This document shows, one piece after another, positions 1 through 5,638 of a stretch of DNA of 14,386 bases. The DNA comes from Acetofilamentum sp. (GTDB lineage: Bacteria > Bacteroidota > Bacteroidia > Bacteroidales > DTU049). The position numbers and the translations under genes were made by a program. Position 1 is the first letter of the stretch. Every line of letters starts with the position of its first letter. The notes under the pieces are model-generated. The model did no database searches and had not been told where the DNA came from. It was given only the letters and a program-made list of their open reading frames with translations. The DNA is taken from assembly GCA_020720525.1 (NCBI GenBank), contig DYON01000044.1, forward strand, positions 1 to 14,386, given 5' to 3'.

Positions 1-599
1 TAAAATTCCGGCGTTACATAGTTTTCGGGGTGAGCTGGTGTTACTTTGGCAAAATAAGCTGCAATTTCTTTCATGTCTTCGCTATAATTGCCAGTTGGAT
101 AAAAAATCTTACCCACAACGGCATCTTTTTTTCCATAATCGAGGTAGGTAAAAGCAATTGGAACATTTGCATGCATGGCAATACGGTAAAAACCTTTTTT
201 CCATCGTGGATTGGGTTTGCGCGTGCCTTCGGGAGTGATTCCAAACGTAAGTTCGTCGTAGCGAGCAAACATGCCCGATGCTTGTTCTGTAATATTGCCT
301 GGATTTTTTCTATCAACAGGCACTCCACCCCACATTCGCAGAAAAATACCAACAGGAAAAAAGAACATTTCCTTTTTAATCATGAAACGAACCCTAATGT
401 CGAGTGCATTGTAGCAAAGTCGCCCAAGAATAAAATCCCAGTTCGAAGTGTGAGGCGCAACCAGCATCACCGATTTGGTAATTTCTCGCGGAATAAGATA
501 TCGATAGCGCCAGCCACATAGTCGGAGAATTGCTTGAGAAATTACGATTCTTGGCCATCGAACGAATTTCCATTTTTGACGAGCAGGAGTAAGCGACAT
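1..599 (-). CDS. 1-acyl-sn-glycerol-3-phosphate acyltransferase-like protein (cut at window edge)
   Basis: This is a PlsC/LPLAT-family acyltransferase, expected to transfer a fatty acyl group onto lysophosphatidic acid or another lipid acceptor at the inner membrane. Reading leftward from the ATG at 599, the frame is open for 199 codons to the window edge. It shows the four family blocks: HX4D as H50-TSNW-D55 (catalytic His/Asp), GGVPVDR at about 91-97, TPEGTR at 122-127 (the EGTR acceptor-phosphate block) and VPIAFTYL at about 146-153. The last two bases in the window begin a codon TA?, so the stop may lie exactly at the edge; about 200 residues is usual for this short Bacteroidota subfamily. 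A -7 promoter box lies 8 bases before the ATG. The family is secure; the exact acceptor (phosphatidate synthesis or lipid modification) is not readable from sequence. Confidence 0.88.
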   Translation of the reverse strand, partial: MSLTPARQKWKFVRWPRIVISQAILRLCGWRYRYLIPREITKSVMLVAPHTSNWDFILGRLCYNALDIRVRFMIKKEMFFFPVGIFLRMWGGVPVDRKNPGNITEQASGMFARYDELTFGITPEGTRKPNPRWKKGFYRIAMHANVPIAFTYLDYGKKDAVVGKIFYPTGNYSEDMKEIAAYFAKVTPAHPENYVTPEF

Positions 600-607
600 T
601 TTTTTTG

Positions 608-615
608 CAAAGATA
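608..615 (-). promoter_or_regulatory. Bacteroidota -7 promoter box for the acyltransferase
   Basis: On the minus strand this reads TATCTTTG, a perfect match to the Bacteroidota -7 consensus TAnnTTTG. Only 8 bases separate it from the acyltransferase ATG at 599, so the message would be almost leaderless. No well-spaced -33 TTTG was found: the nearest TTTG is about 12 bases upstream of the box, which is too close. The box match is seen directly; promoter activity is inferred. Confidence 0.45.
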
Positions 616-631
616 AAAGAAACCCTCCAAA

Positions 632-772
632 TTACACCGTCTTCCTATATCGCCAGATGGCAAGATGAAACAAAACAGCAATAAAAATGAGCATGGCACG
701 AAACAAATGCGCTGTTTCGGCAAAACCACTGCCTTTGAGTAAAACTGTTGAACGACGAGTGGCTTTGTACAT
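632..772 (-). CDS. Possible 46-residue single-pass membrane protein
   Basis: An ORF runs from the ATG at 772 to a TAA at 632-634. It has a basic N-terminus (MYKATRRS) and a hydrophobic stretch (AMLIFIAVLFHLAIW, about residues 26-40) followed by basic residues RYRK, which would fit a small single-pass inner-membrane protein. It ends 32 bases before the acyltransferase start, in the same orientation. I do not recognise the family. No -7 box was found upstream, and the opposite strand is also open here, so it may be a chance ORF or part of a non-coding or repeated element. Confidence 0.28.
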   Translation of the reverse strand: MYKATRRSTVLLKGSGFAETAHLFRAMLIFIAVLFHLAIWRYRKTV

Positions 773-1115
773 ATCATTGCTCTACGCAGGAATATCGAGG
801 CCTTTAAGTACAAATTCATTTCCAACAACAATCCATGTTTTTCCAAATCCTGTAACCGAATTACTTAGAATTGAATCCCAAAATGAATCAATTACAAATA
901 TCTTAATCTTTGATTGTGTTGGCAAGCAAATTCATATCACAATAAAACTACAACCCCATTTGATGGAAATCGACTTTGCTGAAATTCCAATAGGGATTTA
1001 TGTTGCAAAAGTATTTTTTGGAAAGGGTTGTTCGGTATTCAAAATTAATCGAATTTTACGTCGCGATCACGCCATTTCTCTTTCGATAAAAGCAACCATC
1101 CATCTTATTTCGTGA
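687..1115 (+). pseudogene. Orphan T9SS type A C-terminal sorting domain (gene remnant)
   Basis: A 142-codon frame carries, at residues 51-122 (bases 837-1052), a recognisable Por/T9SS type A sorting domain. It opens with VFPNPVTELLRI, then IFDCVGKQI, an 'IDFAEIPIGIYVAKV' core and a closing FKINR. In intact proteins this roughly 75-residue domain is the C-terminus of a large cargo protein and directs export and anchoring at the outer membrane. Here there is no signal peptide and no cargo in front. The first 40 or so residues look unlike any domain, and a stop (TGA 666-668) closes the frame just upstream. The frame overruns the usual domain end and overlaps the helicase 3' end antiparallel by 49 bases. 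I read it as the surviving tail of a deleted cargo gene; a short expressed protein is possible but lacks an export signal. Confidence 0.6.
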
Positions 1116-3538
1116 TAGTTTACATCGTCACCAAGTTCATCTTTGAGTGCTTTGAGCGACACTACTTTTTTATCGCCGATTTCATCAATAATGCGCTGAC
1201 CTTTTTCGCGTGAAATGAGCTGCGAAACATCGAGTTCGCCATCGGAAATAAATTTCACCAAATGATTGGCAATTGTTCCCTCGGTCATACCACGCTCTGC
1301 TGCAATTTGTTTCAGAGTTTTTCCTTCTTTCAGCATATTGAAAGAGACAGTTGCCGAATCGACTTTTTTCATTTTTTCAGGCAACTTCAACATCTCTTCT
1401 TCGCCAGGAAGCATCGGGATTTTGAGTCCTCGGTCCTTGCAAAAAGCAACAACAATCGACATGATATCGTCACCAAAAAACTCGATTTTTTTCTTTCCAA
1501 GACCTTTGATTTTCTTCAGGTCGGTATAGCTTACAGGAAGTGTATTGGCAATTTCTTCCACAGCTTTGTTGGGCAAAACCCGATATTTTTCCATGTCGGA
1601 ATCTTTTGCAATGCGGTCGCGCCAAATCTTCAGAATCTTATACAAATCGGGGTGTTCAACATGCGAACCCGATTTTTCGTAAATGGTGGTTCGCCTACTA
1701 AACCTGAAGTCGAGATCGGCATTCGACCGCGTGCGAAGCAGCGAAAACACGTCGAAATTCTTCTGCAATGCTTCAAAACAGGCACGCGAAATGGAAACTT
1801 GCTTCTGCAATTCTTCGGCTTGTTCTACCAATTCGGTCTCAACCGTCATATTGTCCGAATTGAGTTCAACATGCACCGTAAAATCGAATATCAGCTTCAA
1901 ATTTTCGTAAAAATATTTTGCAGCGGCCAACGTTCGCTGCCTCACAAGCTCTTCGCCGCCTTCGTTGCTAAAACCGGCAAACAAAGTTGAAAGTTGACGA
2001 TGAAAGCGCTGAGCTACTGTGTTTACTTGAACATTGAAATGCTCAAAGACTTGCGAAATCTCGGGCAACAACCCCGAGTGAACAGCAGTTCCTGCATCGA
2101 TGGCAAGTTTACGAATATGCAAGAGAGTTCGTTGCATAGCATCGAAAGTAAACAACTGCTGCAAAAGCTCTTCTTGAAACAACACTTTCGATACTTCGAG
2201 CTCGCGATTATCGGGAATAAAATCTTCGGAGCGACGATTAAAATCGAGCACTTGTTGGTCGGTAATAATACTTCCATAACCAATTGGAGAGCTCAGCACC
2301 AGCCCTTCAAGTGTGCGACAGCGGCTTAAAGCAACATAAACTTGCCCATGGGCAAAAGCCCAGGCAGCATCAACCACCACTTTGTCGAAAGTGAGACCCT
2401 GACTTTTGTGTATTGTGATAGCCCATGCAAGTTTCAGCGGGTATTGCCTGAACGAACCAATTTCCTCCTCTTCAATTTCGCGGGTAGCTTCGTTGAGTGT
2501 AAATCGAACATTTTTCCACGAAAGCGGCGTTACATCAATTGTATCATCATCGCCGGGACATTGTACAACAATTAAATCGTCTTCGATATGAACAATTTGT
2601 CCAATTTTCCCATTATAAAATTGCTTTTCGGGCGACAAATCATTTTTCACAAACATCACCTGAGCGCCTGGCTTGAGGATTAAATGCTTTTGAGTGGGAT
2701 ACATGTATTCGGGAAATTCGCCCGACAACTCGGCATCGAAGCGGTATTCCTTTCCTTTTATTTCTAAAAGACGAGTTTCGTTGGTTTCGGTAGCCTGCGC
2801 ATTGTGTGTTGTAAGAATAATGTAACCAGGGTGCGCCGAAGGAATAAAATGCTTGTTCCAGCGCTCGTTGAGCAATTGCATGGTTGGTTTGTCGAGACCA
2901 TTGTTTCGAATTTTCTCGAGCATTTGAATGAATTCCAAATCGCTTTGTCGGAAAATATGTTGCAATTCAATAATCACTGGATTGGAGTTTTTGAATGCAG
3001 TGCTGCTGAAGAAGAACATATTGTCGTAATAAAAGCGAAGCATTTTCCACTCATCGTCTTTTACCACTGGCGGCAACTGATGAACATCGCCAATAAGCAG
3101 CAACTGCACCCCTCCAAATGGAAGATTGTGTATTCGATATTTTCGCAGCAAAGAGTCGATGGCATCGAGAATGTCGGCGCGTACCATACTTATCTCGTCA
3201 ATCACCAGCAAATCGATGCTTTTGAGAAGCCTTATTTTCTGGCGCCGGTAGCGAATCGAATTGAGCGGATTGTTTTTCATACCCGAGCTTTCGGGCAAGA
3301 AAGGAGCAAAAGGCAGTTGAAACAAACTGTGAAGCGTAACTCCACCTGCATTGATAGCAGCAACACCCGTTGGCGCAGCTACCACCATCCGTTTAGGGCA
3401 ATCGTGGCGCAAGCGATTGAGAAAAGTGGTTTTACCAGTTCCGGCACGCCCTGTAAGATAAACATTGCGGTTTGTGCGATACACAAACTCAAAAGCCATT
3501 TCAAGCTCCGGATTCGATTGAATTTCATTCGGATTCAC
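1067..3538 (-). CDS. Pif1/RecD-like superfamily 1 DNA helicase with HRDC and HTH domains
   Basis: An 823-residue ATP-dependent DNA helicase, probably acting 5'-3' in DNA repair or replication, of the Pif1-like type common in Bacteroidota. Motifs in order: Walker A GRAGTGKTT (about 30-38), APTGVAA (55-61), Walker B LLVIDEIS (about 110-117), motif III IGDVHQLPPV (149-158), HIFRQ (about 193-197), and the late motifs TIHKSQGLTFDKVVVD and VYVALSRCR (about 374-407). The C-terminal third is accessory: an HRDC-type region (about 630-700, with LKKIKGLGKKKIEFFG, which resembles a helix-hairpin-helix) and a helix-turn-helix of the HTH_40 type (about 730-770). The start used is a GTG at 3538, directly after an in-frame TGA and CCT; the conserved-looking NPELE segment supports it. 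The next in-frame ATG is residue 14 (3499). The gene stands alone, convergent with the T9SS remnant. Confidence 0.9.
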   Translation of the reverse strand: MNPNEIQSNPELEMAFEFVYRTNRNVYLTGRAGTGKTTFLNRLRHDCPKRMVVAAPTGVAAINAGGVTLHSLFQLPFAPFLPESSGMKNNPLNSIRYRRQKIRLLKSIDLLVIDEISMVRADILDAIDSLLRKYRIHNLPFGGVQLLLIGDVHQLPPVVKDDEWKMLRFYYDNMFFFSSTAFKNSNPVIIELQHIFRQSDLEFIQMLEKIRNNGLDKPTMQLLNERWNKHFIPSAHPGYIILTTHNAQATETNETRLLEIKGKEYRFDAELSGEFPEYMYPTQKHLILKPGAQVMFVKNDLSPEKQFYNGKIGQIVHIEDDLIVVQCPGDDDTIDVTPLSWKNVRFTLNEATREIEEEEIGSFRQYPLKLAWAITIHKSQGLTFDKVVVDAAWAFAHGQVYVALSRCRTLEGLVLSSPIGYGSIITDQQVLDFNRRSEDFIPDNRELEVSKVLFQEELLQQLFTFDAMQRTLLHIRKLAIDAGTAVHSGLLPEISQVFEHFNVQVNTVAQRFHRQLSTLFAGFSNEGGEELVRQRTLAAAKYFYENLKLIFDFTVHVELNSDNMTVETELVEQAEELQKQVSISRACFEALQKNFDVFSLLRTRSNADLDFRFSRRTTIYEKSGSHVEHPDLYKILKIWRDRIAKDSDMEKYRVLPNKAVEEIANTLPVSYTDLKKIKGLGKKKIEFFGDDIMSIVVAFCKDRGLKIPMLPGEEEMLKLPEKMKKVDSATVSFNMLKEGKTLKQIAAERGMTEGTIANHLVKFISDGELDVSQLISREKGQRIIDEIGDKKVVSLKALKDELGDDVNYHEIRWMVAFIEREMA

Positions 3539-3542
3539 AGGT

Positions 3543-3550
3543 CAAAGTTA
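3543..3550 (-). promoter_or_regulatory. -7 promoter box abutting the helicase start
   Basis: The minus strand reads TAACTTTG, a perfect TAnnTTTG box. Its last base is only 4 bases before the GTG used as helicase start. With the usual spacing of about 7 bases, transcription would begin at or inside that GTG. Either the mRNA is leaderless from GTG or translation begins at the ATG at 3499. No TTTG at ideal -33 spacing was found. Confidence 0.45.
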
Positions 3551-3564
3551 GTGATATTTGATTC

Positions 3565-3580
3565 AATTGTTTCGACAATT
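3565..3580. other. Small inverted repeat with TTCG loop between lipoprotein gene and helicase
   Basis: AATTGT, loop TTCG, ACAATT forms a 6-bp perfect stem. It lies between the end of the M15 gene (3621) and the helicase start (3538), so it could weakly terminate the upstream unit or be an operator near the helicase promoter. On the minus strand it is not followed by a T-run, so it is a poor intrinsic terminator. Confidence 0.3.
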
Positions 3581-3620
3581 TATCAACAAAAACATGAATC
3601 AAAATATAAAACAACAATTT

Positions 3621-4421
3621 TCACTGACAGCATTTCACATCCACACCCAATACATTATTCTCAATCACCCGAGTCGAGAATACTACTTCATCGCCATCGA
3701 AACCTTCAATATCGGTGTATTCAATTTGATTTTTGTAAGCTTCTTGATATTTGCACGAAATGGGAGTATATGTCCAATGCCATTCTTCGGGCTGATAGCC
3801 TTTGGTGCGACCTTCGCCAAAAGGAGTGTAGGGCCTACAAAAACCGAAATCGGGCGCATGTTCTTCGAGCCAAGCTATAACTTTTATTCCATAAGCTGTT
3901 TTGAAATAAGCCGGATCGACACTGTTGATATCGATGTCGGTTCCCCAATGGTGGCGCGAAGTTCCAGGCATACTGCTGTATTTCAATATTTCAAGCGCAC
4001 GCAACGATGGATCTGGAATAGCCACATTTAGAAGTTTACCTCCAACATATTGCCGTCCGTTCCATTTATTTTCCCAAATCGTTTTCTGATGCCAAAAAGT
4101 TCGTGTTGCCGATACAATTGTGAGCGTGATTCCATCTTTCAGAGCACTGTCGCGCATGGCAATAAACGACTTGTATGCTTCTGTTTTCATGTAAATTCCA
4201 GTCTTATTGGTATAAACAGAAGCAATCAACGAAAAATCGCTTTCTTTTGCCGGATCGAATTGACCCAGCAAATACTTCTTGGCAATGGTATCGGTTGTTT
4301 CAACAACATTTTCAACTTCAAGAGGTTCTTTTGGATTGGTTTGCGTTGTATCTTTACTTTGTCCACATGCTGCCAGCATTGTTGCGGCAAAAAGCAAAAT
4401 AGCAAATGTTAGTTTCTTCAT
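3621..4421 (-). CDS. M15-family D-Ala-D-Ala carboxypeptidase-like lipoprotein (VanY type)
   Basis: A 266-residue predicted lipoprotein of the zinc peptidase family M15, expected to trim peptidoglycan stem peptides in the periplasm. The N-terminus is a lipoprotein signal, MKKLTFAILLFAATMLAAC, with lipobox LAAC and lipidated Cys19. The zinc motif SxHxxGxxxD is present as S155-R-H157-H-W-G160-T-D-I-D164, and the second motif EEWHW places a likely catalytic Glu at 212-213 and zinc ligand His215. SATRTFWHQ at about 104-112 fits the usual region around the substrate Arg/Gln. All expected catalytic residues are present, so it should be active. Its ATG overlaps the stop of the upstream transketolase gene (ATGA, 4418-4421), implying co-transcription and coupled translation. 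Exact specificity (DD or LD bond) cannot be told. Confidence 0.88.
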   Translation of the reverse strand: MKKLTFAILLFAATMLAACGQSKDTTQTNPKEPLEVENVVETTDTIAKKYLLGQFDPAKESDFSLIASVYTNKTGIYMKTEAYKSFIAMRDSALKDGITLTIVSATRTFWHQKTIWENKWNGRQYVGGKLLNVAIPDPSLRALEILKYSSMPGTSRHHWGTDIDINSVDPAYFKTAYGIKVIAWLEEHAPDFGFCRPYTPFGEGRTKGYQPEEWHWTYTPISCKYQEAYKNQIEYTDIEGFDGDEVVFSTRVIENNVLGVDVKCCQ

Positions 4422-5380
4422 TTTTGTTTCCTTTCGTATAATTCGAGTGCTTTCGATACAATTCCGGCAGCACTCAAGCCGTATTTTTCCATCAATTCTT
4501 CGGGTTGTCCCGATTCGCCAAACGAATTGCGCATACCAACAAATGCCATTGGAACAGGGTAATTCTCGGCTAAAACTTCTGCAACAGCCGAACCCAGGCC
4601 TCCAGCAATTTGATGTTCTTCGGCTGTTAGTATTGCCCCAGTAGAACGAGCTGCTTCAATCAGAATTTCTTGATCGATTGGTTTTATGGTATGGATATTA
4701 ATCACCCTAGCATCAACATTCATTTTTGCAAGCTCTTCTGCTGCCTGCAATGCATGCCACACCAGATTTCCTGTTGCCACAATGGTAAGGTCGGATCCTT
4801 CACGCATCAATTGTCCCTTTCCAATTTCGAAAGAAGATTTTGGCAACGTAAAATCGGGTACCGCTTCGCGTCCGAAGCGAATATAAACTGGTCCTGCGAG
4901 TTGATTGATGGCAGCCATTGTTGCCAAACGGGCTTGCGTGGCATCGCAAGGCGACAAAACTGTCATATTGGGCAACACCCGCATTACAGCAATATCTTCG
5001 AGTGCTTGATGTGTTGCGCCATCGGGCCCAACAGAAATCCCAGCATGTGCACCACCAATAATTACATGTAAATTGTTGTAGCAAACCGAAACACGAATTT
5101 GGTCGGCGGCACGCATCGATGCAAAAACGCCATAGGTGCTAAAAACTGGGATTAATCCAGTAAGAGCTAATCCAGAAGCAGCACCAATGCAGTTTTGCTC
5201 GGCAATACCAAGCGAATAAAAACGATTGGGAAATTCATCAGCAAACAGATTCATGCATACCGAGGTAGTGATATCGGCACCCAACCCAACAACATTTTTG
5301 TTGTTGATAGCAGCATCGCGAACACCTTCACCAAAACCGAAACGGGTTGGTCGGTTGCCATTGTTTTTCCAAATACTCAT
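4418..5380 (-). CDS. Transketolase C-terminal subunit, first copy
   Basis: A 320-residue subunit carrying the pyrimidine-binding (about 11-180) and C-terminal (about 190-320) domains of a split transketolase, the TPP enzyme that moves two-carbon units in the pentose phosphate pathway. The activating Glu is in GIAEQN (E61). The substrate-pocket residues follow as HAGI (H112), DGATHQALED (H124, D129) and RFGR (R171). TAEEHQIAGGLG and FGESG mark the C-terminal domain. It needs an N-terminal TPP-pyrophosphate-binding subunit, but none is adjacent on this strand; the only one in view is at 7223-8068. Over residues 11-160 it aligns without gaps to the second copy (9472-10437) with 77 of 150 identical. 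It is first in a unit with the M15 lipoprotein. Start ATG 5380 follows a good promoter. It may have a different substrate from classical transketolase. Confidence 0.9.
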   Translation of the reverse strand: MSIWKNNGNRPTRFGFGEGVRDAAINNKNVVGLGADITTSVCMNLFADEFPNRFYSLGIAEQNCIGAASGLALTGLIPVFSTYGVFASMRAADQIRVSVCYNNLHVIIGGAHAGISVGPDGATHQALEDIAVMRVLPNMTVLSPCDATQARLATMAAINQLAGPVYIRFGREAVPDFTLPKSSFEIGKGQLMREGSDLTIVATGNLVWHALQAAEELAKMNVDARVINIHTIKPIDQEILIEAARSTGAILTAEEHQIAGGLGSAVAEVLAENYPVPMAFVGMRNSFGESGQPEELMEKYGLSAAGIVSKALELYERKQK

Positions 5381-5398
5381 TTCAGGTAAATTGAATTA

Positions 5399-5425
5399 CA
5401 AAAGTAAGAAAAGCAACTGAATCAA
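5399..5425 (-). promoter_or_regulatory. Promoter of the transketolase C-subunit / M15 lipoprotein unit
   Basis: On the minus strand a TTG at 5425-5423 is followed after 16 bases by TACTTTTG (5406-5399), a perfect TAnnTTTG -7 box. The predicted transcription start is near 5392, giving a leader of about 12 bases before the ATG at 5380. This -33/-7 layout is the Bacteroidota primary sigma consensus. Confidence 0.6.
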
Positions 5426-5446
5426 GCTATTTGTTGCACATTTTTG

Positions 5447-5454
5447 TAGATTTG
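5447..5454 (+). promoter_or_regulatory. -7 promoter box ahead of the 54-codon ORF
   Basis: TAGATTTG is a perfect TAnnTTTG box placed 19 bases before the ATG at 5474, similar to the 18-base spacing at 5380 and 14277. The nearest TTTG (5430-5433) is 13 bases upstream, closer than ideal. It could drive the short ORF or be a second, upstream pepD promoter. Confidence 0.4.
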
Positions 5455-5473
5455 CTCAAAATAGAAAAAACTC

Positions 5474-5638
5474 ATGGAATCGAACGAAAACGACAAAAAC
5501 CGTTCAATTCCAGAAGCATTCGAGATGTTAGCTTCAGTAAAATATGACAGCTTTGGTTTTAAAAAAATCTGTACATTTGACTTTCTGAAAACAAATAATA
5601 AAGAATACCAAAATGGAAAACGTTTTACAGGGACTTGA
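5474..5638 (+). CDS. Possible 54-residue small protein upstream of pepD
   Basis: An ORF runs from the ATG at 5474 to a TGA at 5636-5638, overlapping the pepD start (5613) by 26 bases in another frame. It is charged and soluble (begins MESNENDKNRSIPEAFEML), with no signal peptide or membrane segment, and its codons resemble those of neighbouring genes. A perfect -7 box lies 19 bases upstream. The proposed pepD promoter lies inside it. I do not recognise a family; it may be a real small protein, a translated leader regulating pepD, or chance. Confidence 0.3.
   Translation: MESNENDKNRSIPEAFEMLASVKYDSFGFKKICTFDFLKTNNKEYQNGKRFTGT
5552..5579 (+). promoter_or_regulatory. Promoter of pepD
   Basis: TTTG at 5552-5555 is followed after 16 bases by TACATTTG (5572-5579), a perfect -7 box. 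The spacing equals that of the divergent promoter at 5399-5425. Predicted transcription start is near 5586, leaving a leader of about 27 bases before the pepD ATG. Confidence 0.6.

Noticed and set aside
394..846. 150-codon minus-strand ORF
   Set aside because: It is out of frame with the clear acyltransferase, has low-complexity hydrophobic and Cys-rich content, and spans the intergenic gap.
1262..1990. 242-codon plus-strand ORF
   Set aside because: Antisense shadow of the helicase C-terminus; rich in Phe and His with no domain.
2804..3880. 358-codon plus-strand ORF
   Set aside because: It is antisense to the helicase and M15 genes, which have complete catalytic motifs; its own translation shows no domain.
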